Positions 46,658 to 54,366 of a DNA stretch of 64,000 nucleotides are shown here, one piece after another. The position numbers and the translations under genes were made by a program. The stretch is from positions 248,001 through 312,000 of the forward strand of contig NZ_CAOJCN010000003.1 in the NCBI RefSeq assembly GCF_948329515.1, given 5' to 3'. The notes beneath the pieces are model-generated. The model was not told the DNA's origin and did not search any database. It saw nothing but the letters and a program-made list of their open reading frames with translations. The stretch's first letter is position 1. Every line of letters begins with the position of its first letter. This DNA comes from Cohnella rhizoplanae. Lineage in GTDB: Bacteria > Bacillota > Bacilli > Paenibacillales > Paenibacillaceae.

Positions 46658-48394
46658 ATGTTAAAGCTGTTCAGACTGCTCGCGCCTTACCGGGCTCTCG
46701 TTATCCTGGTCATGGCGCTGATCCTGCTGCAGTCGCTGTCCGAGCTGTACCTGCCGACCCTGATGGCTGACATCGTCGACGAAGGCATCGTCAGGCGCGG
46801 CGGCGATACCGCTTACATCATGCGCATCGGCGGCTTCATGCTCGCCGTGGCGCTCGTCGGCACCGGAGTATCGATTCTGGCAAGCTATTACTCGTCGCGC
46901 ATCTCCGCGGGCTTCGGCCGGCTCGTCCGCGGCCGGATATTCTCCCGCGTCGAACAGTATTCGCTTCAGGAGTTCGACAAGATCGGCACCGCGTCACTGA
47001 TCACCCGCACGACCAACGATATCAACCAGGTACAGCAGGTGCTCATGATGATGCTGCGGATGATGGTTATGGCGCCGATGATGAGCATCGGCGGCATCAT
47101 CATGGCCGTATCCAAGGACGCCCGGCTGTCGCTCGTGCTCGTGGTGGCGGTTCCCGTGCTCGTGCTGACGATCGTTCTGGTCGCTCGCAAGGGCATCCCG
47201 CTTTTCCGCGTGATCCAGAAAAAGCTCGACAAGCTAAACCTGGTGCTGCGCGAAGGATTAACGGGCATCCGCGTCGTACGCTCCTTCGGTCGCATCGGGC
47301 ACGAGCAGGCGCGGTTCGTCGAGGCGAACCGCGACCTGACCGACACGTCGGTCAAGGTCAATCAGATCATGGCCGTTCTGTGGCCGCTCATGATGCTCAT
47401 CATGAACTTCTCCAGCGTCGCGATCATCTGGTTCGGCGGCCTGCGGGTCAGCCACGGGCATATGGAGGTCGGCGACCTGATGGCGTTTCTACAGTACGCG
47501 ATGCAGATCATGTTCTCGATGCTCATGCTGTCCATGATGTTCGTCATGGTGCCTCGCGCGTCCGCGTCCGCGGTCCGGATCAACGAGGTGCTCGACATGT
47601 CTCCCGTCGTGAACGACGCGCCCCACGCGCTCGCGGGCCGGAGCGGATCGAAGGGCGTCGTCGAATTCGACGACGTGACGTTCAGCTACCCCGGCGCGGA
47701 GCAGCCGGCGCTTAAGAACGTCAGCTTCCGCGCGGAGCCGGGCGAGGTGACCGCTATCATCGGCGGCACGGGCTCGGGCAAGTCGACGCTCGTGAACCTG
47801 ATTCCCCGCTTCTACGACGTGGACTCCGGCAGCGTCCGGGTCGGCGGGACGGACGTGAGGGAGCGTACGCAGGCCGAGCTTCGGGCGCAGATCGGTCTGG
47901 TGCCGCAGAAGGCGGTGCTCTTCACCGGATCGATCGCGGACAATATCCGCTACGGCAAGGAAGACGCGACCGACGAGGAGCTGCTTCACGCGGCGGAGGT
48001 GGCCCAGGCAGCGGACTTCATCTCGGGGATGGAAGGCGGCTTCTCCGCGCACATCGCGCAGGGCGGCACCAACGTGTCCGGCGGGCAGAAGCAGCGTCTG
48101 TCAATCGCCCGCGCGCTCGTAAGGCGGCCGGATATATACATTTTCGACGACAGCTTCTCCGCGCTCGATTTCAAGACGGACGCCAAGCTGCGAGACGCGC
48201 TGAAGGGCGAGACGACCGAAGCGACCGTATTGATCGTCGCGCAGCGCGTGAGCACGGTCATGGACGCCGACCGGATCGTCGTGCTCGACGACGGCGAGAT
48301 CACGGCCATAGGCACGCACAAGGAACTGCTGCAGACCAGCGAGATCTATAAGGAAATCGTATCGTCGCAGCTGTCGGAGGAGGAGATCGCATGA
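46658..48394 (+). CDS. ABC exporter half-transporter with degenerate catalytic site (subunit 1 of a heterodimer)
   Basis: The 578-residue protein fuses six membrane helices (about 15-305) to an ATPase domain (335-570). Walker A is G-G-T-G-S-G-K-S-T, the signature V-S-G-G-Q-K-Q-R, and Walker B I-Y-I-F-D-D-S: Asp498 stands where the catalytic Glu is normally found. This change marks the non-hydrolysing site in heterodimeric exporters such as BmrCD and TM287/288, and fits the partner gene that overlaps it by 4 bp. The ATG at 46658 is 9 bp after GGAGAGG; the ATG three codons earlier overlaps that site. Substrate is probably a drug or lipid. Confidence 0.87.
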   Translation: MLKLFRLLAPYRALVILVMALILLQSLSELYLPTLMADIVDEGIVRRGGDTAYIMRIGGFMLAVALVGTGVSILASYYSSRISAGFGRLVRGRIFSRVEQYSLQEFDKIGTASLITRTTNDINQVQQVLMMMLRMMVMAPMMSIGGIIMAVSKDARLSLVLVVAVPVLVLTIVLVARKGIPLFRVIQKKLDKLNLVLREGLTGIRVVRSFGRIGHEQARFVEANRDLTDTSVKVNQIMAVLWPLMMLIMNFSSVAIIWFGGLRVSHGHMEVGDLMAFLQYAMQIMFSMLMLSMMFVMVPRASASAVRINEVLDMSPVVNDAPHALAGRSGSKGVVEFDDVTFSYPGAEQPALKNVSFRAEPGEVTAIIGGTGSGKSTLVNLIPRFYDVDSGSVRVGGTDVRERTQAELRAQIGLVPQKAVLFTGSIADNIRYGKEDATDEELLHAAEVAQAADFISGMEGGFSAHIAQGGTNVSGGQKQRLSIARALVRRPDIYIFDDSFSALDFKTDAKLRDALKGETTEATVLIVAQRVSTVMDADRIVVLDDGEITAIGTHKELLQTSEIYKEIVSSQLSEEEIA

Positions 48395-50295
48395 GCAAGC
48401 AACCTAGCGCAGGCAGAGGGTCGCCGCCGGGCCAGGGCGGCGGCGGTCCCGGTCCCTTCGGCGGCCATCCCGGCGGCAGGCCGGGCATGCCGGTCCAGAA
48501 AGCCAAGGACTTCAAGGGTACTTTCCGCAGACTCGTCGGCTATCTGAAGCCGTTCCGCTTCACGCTCATTACCGTGTTCGCGGCGGCGATCGCGAGCACG
48601 ATATTTTCCATCCTGAGCCCCAAGATTCTCGGACACGCGACGACCAAGCTGTTCACGGGCGTCATGGGGAAGATGAACGGGGATCCGAACGCCAAGATCG
48701 ACTGGCACGGCATAGAGATGATCATTTTTTGGCTGATCGGACTGTATGTGTTGAGCGCCGTATTCAGCTATATTCAGCAATATCTGATGGCGGGCGTCGC
48801 CCAGCGTACCGTATACAAGCTGCGCAACGACGTGAACGAGAAGCTCTCCCGGCTGCCGCTCAAGTTCTTCGATTCGCGCACGCACGGGGAGATCCTGAGC
48901 CGCGTCGTCAACGACGTGGACAATATCAGCAACACGCTGCAGCAGAGCCTGACGCAGCTGATCACGTCCGTCGTCACGATCATAGGCGTCATCGTCATGA
49001 TGCTCACGATCAGCCCGCTGCTGACGGTCATCGTCCTTCTCACGCTGCCGCTCAGCTTCTATGTCATTAAGATCATCGCGGGCAAATCGCAGGGCTACTT
49101 CATCGGCCAGCAGAAAAATCTCGGCGAGCTGAACGGCCATGTCGAAGAGATGTATACCGGACACCAGGTCGTCAAGGCATACGGGCACGAGCGGAAGGCG
49201 GTCGAGCAGTTCGGCACGATCAACGACCGACTCTACGAGGCCGGCTGGCGCGCGCAGTTCGTATCCGGCATCATGATGCCGCTCATGAGCTTCATCGGCA
49301 ATATCGGCTATGTCGCGATCAGCGTCGTGGGCGGCGTGCTCGTCACGCGGCAGTCGATCAACATTGGGGATATTCAAGCATTCATCCAGTACGCGCGCCA
49401 GTTCACGATGCCAATCACCCAGACCGCCAACATCGCCAACATCATCCAATCGACGATCGCCTCCGCGGAGCGGGTGTTCGAGCTGCTGGACGAGAAGGAA
49501 GAGATCCCCGAGGAAAAGCGGGAGCTCGATCCGTCCCGCGTAGAGGGGCATGTCGCGTTCAAGCGCGTGGACTTCAGCTACAAGGAAGATACGCCGCTAA
49601 TCGCCGATATGAACATCGACGTCCAAGCCGGCCAGACCGTCGCGATCGTCGGTCCGACGGGCGCGGGCAAGACGACGATGGTCAATCTGCTCATGCGCTT
49701 TTATGAAGTGAACGGCGGGACGATCACGGTGGACGGAACGGACATCGCGAGCCTGAAGCGCGGCAACCTGCGCAGTCTGTTCGGCATGGTGCTGCAGGAT
49801 ACGTGGCTGTTCGGCGGAACGATCCGCGACAATATCGCCTACGGACGCGCCGGCGCGTCCGAGGCGGAGGTGGTGGACGCGGCGAAGGCGGCGTTCGCGG
49901 ACCACTTCATCCGCACGCTGCCCGACGGCTACGACACCGTGCTCAACGAAGAAGCCTCCAACCTGTCGCAGGGTCAGAAGCAGCTGCTCACGATCGCGCG
50001 GGCGATCCTCGCCGATCCGGCCATCCTGATCCTGGACGAGGCGACGAGCAGCGTCGACACGCGCACCGAGGCCAACATCCAGAAAGCCATGAACCGGCTC
50101 ATGGAAGGACGCACGAGCTTCGTCATCGCGCACCGGCTGTCCACGATCCGGGAAGCCGACCTGATCCTCGTAATGAACCAGGGCTCCGTGATCGAGCAGG
50201 GCACGCACGAAGCGCTGCTCGCGCAGAACGGATTTTACGCGGATCTGTACAACAGCCAGTTCTCGGGCGGCAGGCTCGCTTCGGACGCAGGCTGA
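48391..50295 (+). CDS. ABC exporter half-transporter, catalytically competent subunit 2 of the heterodimer
   Basis: The 634-residue protein begins with an unusual 35-residue Gly/Pro-rich tail, followed by six membrane helices and an ATPase domain. Walker A is G-P-T-G-A-G-K-T-T, the signature L-S-Q-G-Q-K-Q, and Walker B I-L-I-L-D-E-A-T with the catalytic Glu550, so this half carries the canonical catalytic glutamate. The ATGA overlap with the first gene implies translational coupling and equal expression. A lipoprotein gene follows on the same strand after 92 bp. The exporter resembles the YfiB/YfiC and BmrC/BmrD pairs of Bacillus; the substrate is unknown. Confidence 0.88.
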   Translation: MSKQPSAGRGSPPGQGGGGPGPFGGHPGGRPGMPVQKAKDFKGTFRRLVGYLKPFRFTLITVFAAAIASTIFSILSPKILGHATTKLFTGVMGKMNGDPNAKIDWHGIEMIIFWLIGLYVLSAVFSYIQQYLMAGVAQRTVYKLRNDVNEKLSRLPLKFFDSRTHGEILSRVVNDVDNISNTLQQSLTQLITSVVTIIGVIVMMLTISPLLTVIVLLTLPLSFYVIKIIAGKSQGYFIGQQKNLGELNGHVEEMYTGHQVVKAYGHERKAVEQFGTINDRLYEAGWRAQFVSGIMMPLMSFIGNIGYVAISVVGGVLVTRQSINIGDIQAFIQYARQFTMPITQTANIANIIQSTIASAERVFELLDEKEEIPEEKRELDPSRVEGHVAFKRVDFSYKEDTPLIADMNIDVQAGQTVAIVGPTGAGKTTMVNLLMRFYEVNGGTITVDGTDIASLKRGNLRSLFGMVLQDTWLFGGTIRDNIAYGRAGASEAEVVDAAKAAFADHFIRTLPDGYDTVLNEEASNLSQGQKQLLTIARAILADPAILILDEATSSVDTRTEANIQKAMNRLMEGRTSFVIAHRLSTIREADLILVMNQGSVIEQGTHEALLAQNGFYADLYNSQFSGGRLASDAG

Positions 50296-50387
50296 TCGGA
50301 GGGCTATTTCAGATCTCAACTTGTTCACGATGCATTCATCTGACCGTGGTACCTTGCTGGTAGGACACGGGAGGAGATGAAGGGCCG

Positions 50388-51080
50388 ATGAACAAAAAAT
50401 GGACGATGCTCGCGGGGGCGGCGCTCTCGGTGGCTCTGCTCGCAGGCTGCGGCTCCAAGGCGGGGAATAACGATGCCGGGGCCGCACCTGCGCAGGCTGC
50501 GGCAGCCGAACAATCGGGAGCGGGAGGCGCTGGCGATCAGGCCGGCGCGGCGGGTACGGGCGTCGGCCGCGGCGGCATGCAAGCGATGGGGACGCTTGGC
50601 AAGATCAAGAGCGTGAGCGGCGGCACGATTACGATCTACAAGTCTGCGTTCCAGCCGGGCCAGGGCGGCGGACGCCAGGGCGGCAACCGGCAGAGCGCAG
50701 GCGGGCAAGCGGACGGCCAAGCCGGGGGACAAGATAGTGGACAAACCGGCGGTCAAGCCAGCGGGCAAGCCGGCGGTCAAGGGAGGCAGGACGGCCAGCG
50801 AGCTGATATGGCGAACCTGTTCACCGAGGAGACGGAAGAGATCAAGGTGACGGACGCGACCAAGATTTACAAATCCGAGACCGCGGACGGCGAGCGGACC
50901 GAGACCGAGATCGCGCTCGGCGATCTGAAGGCGGACGACGTCATCACCGTGACGCTCAAGGAAGGCACGCAAGAGGCGGAATCGATCCGGCTCGGCGGAT
51001 TCGGCGGCGGCGGGTTCGGCGGCATGCGCGGCGGTCAGGGTCAGGGTCTGGAGCAGGGTCAAGGTCAAGAGCAGGAGTAG
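50388..51080 (+). CDS. Low-complexity lipoprotein of unknown function
   Basis: The 230-residue protein has a lipoprotein signal with lipobox L-A-G-C (Cys21). An Ala/Gly-rich linker, a short beta segment (G-T-L-G-K-I-K-S-V-S-G-G-T-I-T-I-Y), a Gly/Gln-rich repeat region (about 90-140, units like G-G-Q-A-x-G-Q), a second beta segment (I-K-V-T-D-A-T-K-I-Y-K to T-V-T-L-K-E-G) and a Gly/Gln tail follow. The beta parts resemble small OB-like or DUF5666-like domains. The TAG stop is followed in frame by 16 more codons of the same Gly/Gln/Ser/Thr style and then TGA, so the end may have been trimmed by a point mutation. It might serve the exporter upstream, but that is only proximity. Confidence 0.68.
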   Translation: MNKKWTMLAGAALSVALLAGCGSKAGNNDAGAAPAQAAAAEQSGAGGAGDQAGAAGTGVGRGGMQAMGTLGKIKSVSGGTITIYKSAFQPGQGGGRQGGNRQSAGGQADGQAGGQDSGQTGGQASGQAGGQGRQDGQRADMANLFTEETEEIKVTDATKIYKSETADGERTETEIALGDLKADDVITVTLKEGTQEAESIRLGGFGGGGFGGMRGGQGQGLEQGQGQEQE

Positions 51081-51170
51081 CGGCAGTCGGGCGGCCAGCA
51101 GACCGGAAGCAGCTCAACTACCGGAGCCTGACGTGCATATGGACGGCGATGTTCGCCTTAGATGGAGAGA

Positions 51171-51215
51171 ATAAACCGCATTTCCGTTTATAATGGCGGA
51201 AATGCGGTTTATTTG
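51171..51215 (+). terminator. Rho-independent terminator after the lipoprotein gene
   Basis: ATAAACCGCATTTCCG pairs perfectly over 16 bp with CGGAAATGCGGTTTAT around a 10-base loop, followed by TTGCG. Confidence 0.82.
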
Positions 51216-51250
51216 CGTTTGTTTAAGTTTATTTATGTGGCCTACATAAC

Positions 51251-51286
51251 TTTAACTTGTCCGATGATGGTGATAAACTGTTTTCA
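51251..51286 (+). promoter_or_regulatory. Weak promoter with overlapping dyad upstream of the KDPG aldolase gene
   Basis: TTTAAC (51251-51256) and TAAACT (51274-51279) are 17 bp apart. The dyad TGATAAACTGTTTTCA (51271-51286, TGAnAA-n-TTnTCA) covers the -10 box and may be a KdgR-type operator. Confidence 0.35.
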
Positions 51287-51322
51287 TCGGCGTTTCGAAT
51301 CGCTTGGGAGGAGAGCTTGGAT

Positions 51323-51967
51323 ATGACGAAAAAGCTGTTGGAGGAACTGTCCCGCGAAAAAATCGTGGCGATTATCCGGGGAATCGACGAAGCCGGCGGC
51401 GACCGTACGGCCAAGGCGCTGGCGGACGGGGGCATCGTTTTCCTGGAAGTTACGCTGAACACGGACGGCGCGCTGGGGATGATCTCCCGCTTCCGCGCCG
51501 ATTATGCGGGCAAGCTACGCATCGGAGCCGGCACGGTGCTCGATATCGGCCAGGCCAAGGAAGCGGTCGCGGCGGGAGCCGAGTATCTGATCTCGCCCAA
51601 CTTGGACGAAGAGATCGTGTATTACGGCGCAGAGAACGGCATCGAGGTATGGCCGGGCACGATGACGCCGACCGAGATCGTCCGGGCCTACAAGGCAGGC
51701 GCATCGGCAGTCAAGGTGTTTCCTTTCGCATCGCTCGGGGCGGGATATCTCAAGGAGATTCGGGCGCCGCTTAACCATATTCCGATGATCGCGACGGGCG
51801 GCGTGAACCTGGGCAACATCCGGTCCGTTTTCGAAGCGGGAGCGGTGGCGGTCGGCCTGGGCGGCAATCTCGTGGACAAGCAGCTCATCGCTGAAGGCAA
51901 ATTCGACGAGCTGACTGCGCGCGCGCGCGCGTTCACGGACGCGGTCCGCGAGGGAGCCCAAGCATGA
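51323..51967 (+). CDS. kdgA: 2-keto-3-deoxy-6-phosphogluconate (KDPG/KHG) aldolase
   Basis: The 214-residue class I aldolase splits KDPG into pyruvate and glyceraldehyde 3-phosphate. Glu42 lies in F-L-E-V-T-L-N, the substrate loop is P-G-T-M-T-P-T-E, and the Schiff-base Lys131 is in A-V-K-V-F-P. G-G-V-N-L-G-N binds phosphate. The ATG is preceded by GGGAGGAG. It overlaps the KDG kinase gene by 4 bp, so kinase and aldolase are made together, the standard end of uronate and pectin breakdown. A dyad over the promoter suggests substrate-controlled repression. Confidence 0.9.
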   Translation: MTKKLLEELSREKIVAIIRGIDEAGGDRTAKALADGGIVFLEVTLNTDGALGMISRFRADYAGKLRIGAGTVLDIGQAKEAVAAGAEYLISPNLDEEIVYYGAENGIEVWPGTMTPTEIVRAYKAGASAVKVFPFASLGAGYLKEIRAPLNHIPMIATGGVNLGNIRSVFEAGAVAVGLGGNLVDKQLIAEGKFDELTARARAFTDAVREGAQA

Positions 51968-52944
51968 GCGGCAGTTGGGCAGACGTCGTTACGATCGGCG
52001 AGAGCATGGTGCTGATGCAGCCGATCCACGACGGACCGCTGGCGTACGCGCCGCTGTTCACGCGCTCCGTCGCGGGCGCCGAGTCGAACGTATCGATCGG
52101 GTTGTCACGCATGGGCTTGAAGGTCCGGTGGATTAGCCGGCTCGGCAGAGACCCGTTCGGCGACCTGATTCTCTCGACGCTTGCAGGCGAGGGCGTCGAC
52201 ACGAGCCTCGCAGAGCGGGACGACAGCCATCCGACGGCGGTTTATTTCAAGGAATTCAAGGGCTACGGCGATCCGAACGTTTACTACTACCGCCGCGGCT
52301 CCGCGGCCAGCATGCTGACGCAGGAGCATGTCCGTCCCGAGTGGTTCGCGAACGCCGGGCATCTGCACGTGACGGGCATTACGCCTGCGCTCAGCGACGG
52401 CGCCGAGGATGCGATCCGCGCCGCGATGATTGCCGCCAAGAAAGAGGGGCTGTCCGTATCCTTCGATCCGAACCTGCGCCGCAAGCTCTGGTCGGAAGAA
52501 AAGGCGCGTCGGACGCTGCTGTCTCTCATCCCGCTATGCGACGTGTTCATGCCGGGCATCGAGGAGGCCGAGTTCCTGCTCGGAGCGAAGAGCGAGGCCG
52601 AGTACGGCGCGGACTTCCTGGGCATGGGGCCCAAGACAGTCGTGCTTAAACTGGGCGAGCAGGGCTCGATCGCCTTTTCCGCGCAGGCGGCCGTCATGGC
52701 CGAACCGCATGTCGTGAAGCGCGTGATCGATACGGTCGGCGCCGGCGACGCGTTCGCAGCGGGCTTCCTCTCCGCATGGCTAGAGAACGATCGGCAGAGC
52801 GAGAGCGACTACCTGAAGGCTGCGCTCGAGCGCGCCAACCTGCTAGGCGCGCTCGCCACGCAGTTCAAGGGCGACTGGGAAGGCATGCCCCGCCGTGAGG
52901 AGATGCTGCGTCTGCTCAGCGGCGGCAGCGAAGTAACGCGCTGA
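51964..52944 (+). CDS. kdgK: 2-keto-3-deoxygluconate kinase (PfkB family)
   Basis: The 326-residue sugar kinase phosphorylates 2-keto-3-deoxygluconate to KDPG, feeding the aldolase next to it. It has the PfkB N-terminal landmarks G-E-S-M-V and G-A-E-S-N-V-S-I-G-L-S-R-M-G, Y-Y-Y-R-R-G-S-A-A-S-M typical of KDG kinases, and the catalytic D-T-V-G-A-G-D-A-F-A-A-G-F. It starts in an overlap with kdgA. No upstream uronate isomerase or dehydratase is present in the window, so those steps are encoded elsewhere. A 51-bp repeat array begins about 43 bp after its stop. Confidence 0.88.
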   Translation: MSGSWADVVTIGESMVLMQPIHDGPLAYAPLFTRSVAGAESNVSIGLSRMGLKVRWISRLGRDPFGDLILSTLAGEGVDTSLAERDDSHPTAVYFKEFKGYGDPNVYYYRRGSAASMLTQEHVRPEWFANAGHLHVTGITPALSDGAEDAIRAAMIAAKKEGLSVSFDPNLRRKLWSEEKARRTLLSLIPLCDVFMPGIEEAEFLLGAKSEAEYGADFLGMGPKTVVLKLGEQGSIAFSAQAAVMAEPHVVKRVIDTVGAGDAFAAGFLSAWLENDRQSESDYLKAALERANLLGALATQFKGDWEGMPRREEMLRLLSGGSEVTR

Positions 52945-52986
52945 TCCCGAATTCGGGAAGGGCGACAGCAGACCTCGATACCCGGC

Positions 52987-53275
52987 ACGAAATAGCGATG
53001 CTCTACATCGCTATTTCCCCAGACCACGGCTCACGACTCGTAATAGCGATGTGCGACATCGCTATTCTCCCAGACCTTGGCTCACGACTCGAAATAACGA
53101 TGCGCGGCATCACTATTTTCCCAAACCTCGGCTTGCGGCACGAAATAGCGATGCGCGACATCGCTATTTCCCCAAACCTCGGCTTGCGGTACGAAATAGC
53201 GATGCGCGGCATCGCTATTTCCCCAAACCTTGGCTCGCGGCACGAAATAGCGATGCGCGACATCGTTATTCCCGC
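52987..53275. repeat. Array of six 51-bp tandem repeats, each carrying a small hairpin
   Basis: Six units recur at an exact 51-bp period (matched positions 52991, 53042, 53093, 53144, 53195, 53246). Each contains AAATAGCGATG and CATCGCTATTT around a five-base loop (CTCTA, TGCGA, CGCGG, CGCGA, CGCGG, CGCGA), giving 10-11-bp stems. The third unit has two uncompensated mismatches and the sixth a G-U pair. The 24-base joints are C-rich then GGCTyGCGG-like. Because 51 is a multiple of three, several frames stay open, producing repetitive 17-residue peptides on both strands that I do not regard as genes. The flanking bases 53276-53421 show nothing else. Confidence 0.9.
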
Positions 53276-53421
53276 ACGCTGGCTCGCAACACAATTTGAA
53301 GCTTTGCGACAACGTTGCCTCTACATATCTACCAGCCAGCGTATTCACACGCTATTCAACCCTTGCGCGGTATCCCCATGACTCAGGTTCGGTTTTATCC
53401 TGAGCGAGAGGGATGCCGCTT

Positions 53422-54252
53422 TTATTCATACAGCTGCCTGAACTTGTCGGGCGTCAATCCGGCCTTGCGCCGGAACGTAGCGACGAAGTGACTGGCATCG
53501 CGGAAGCCCGCAAGGCTCGCGATCCTGGACACGGTCTCTTGCGGGCGCCCGATGAGCATCTCCTTGGCTTTGCGGATGCGCAGATCGATCAGATAGTTGT
53601 AAGGCGATTGACCGAATGCGCGGCGGAACAGCTCGTTCATCGTACTGGCGGGCATGCCGAGCACCTCTCGCATCTCGGTCAGGCCGGCGTCGGGATCCGG
53701 ATAACGGCGTTCCATCCATTCGATGAGCGGACGCAGCTTCTCCGACGCGCGAGCCGCCGAGTCCTGCCTCCCCGATCGGCCATGACGCCGGAGCGTGAGC
53801 AGGAAGCGATACGCGTCGGCGGACGCCTCCAGCCCGAACAGATCGTCGTCCGCCTCGATGCGGTCCAGCATTCCCTGGAGGTAGCCGTCCGGCGGAGAGG
53901 CCGTCTCCCAGCGGATCGGCGCCGGCTCGATCAGCCCGAGCGCCAGCAGCATCGTCCCTGCTGCGGCTCCGCCGAACGTCAGGTAAGCCGTTTCCCACAA
54001 GTCCGTCACCGGTTCGTAGACATGCGGCACGCCGGGCGCGATCATCATGCCGGAGCCCGCAGGGAGGCTATGCCTTCGGCCGTCCACAATAAATGCGCCT
54101 TCTCCGCTCAGCGTCTGAAGCCAGTGGTAATAGGGATATCCGGTCGACCTGGCGATCCTGCCGGCTTCTCGTACCGTGCCGATCGTCTCCACGTAGAGCG
54201 GGAGCTGTCCCGCCTGACCGGAGGGGATCGCGAATCGTCTGTAAGGCTTCAT
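53422..54252 (-). CDS. AraC family transcriptional regulator
   Basis: The 276-residue protein has an N-terminal cupin-like sensor domain (about 10-140, with H-W-L-Q-T-L-S-G-E-G-A-F and P-A-G-S-G-M-M-I-A-P-G-V-P-H) and a C-terminal double helix-turn-helix (about 170-275) ending S-R-I-A-S-L-A-G-F-R-D-A-S-H-F-V-A-T-F-R-R-K-A-G-L-T-P-D-K-F-R. Such regulators usually bind a sugar and activate a nearby sugar operon. It is divergent from the GH42 beta-galactosidase gene with a 114-bp gap, which makes that gene its probable target. The ATG follows CGGAGGTG. Confidence 0.88.
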   Translation of the reverse strand: MKPYRRFAIPSGQAGQLPLYVETIGTVREAGRIARSTGYPYYHWLQTLSGEGAFIVDGRRHSLPAGSGMMIAPGVPHVYEPVTDLWETAYLTFGGAAAGTMLLALGLIEPAPIRWETASPPDGYLQGMLDRIEADDDLFGLEASADAYRFLLTLRRHGRSGRQDSAARASEKLRPLIEWMERRYPDPDAGLTEMREVLGMPASTMNELFRRAFGQSPYNYLIDLRIRKAKEMLIGRPQETVSRIASLAGFRDASHFVATFRRKAGLTPDKFRQLYE

Positions 54253-54314
54253 GTCGCCCGCACCTCCGTTGTTTTATTATATCGATCCGGGCGATGATTA
54301 TATTTTACGGGCCG

Positions 54315-54342
54315 TTAGGCTGCGTTAAGATGAAGATATAAT
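54315..54342 (+). promoter_or_regulatory. Possible promoter of the GH42 gene
   Basis: A perfect TATAAT at 54337-54342 has a weak TTAGGC 16 bp upstream (54315-54320). The poor -35 box would suit activation by the divergent AraC protein. Confidence 0.45.
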
Positions 54343-54366
54343 TATAGGATAAGGATGTGCGTGCGC

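Noticed and set aside
52987..53275. CRISPR array
   Set aside because: Units are contiguous 51-bp copies with joints that are also conserved, so there are no unique spacers, and no cas genes are near.
52998..53381. Repetitive 127-codon frame on the plus strand and an 86-codon frame on the minus strand through the 51-bp array
   Set aside because: Both exist because 51 bp is a multiple of three; they have no ribosome binding sites and the sequence is better explained by paired DNA arms conserved as stems.
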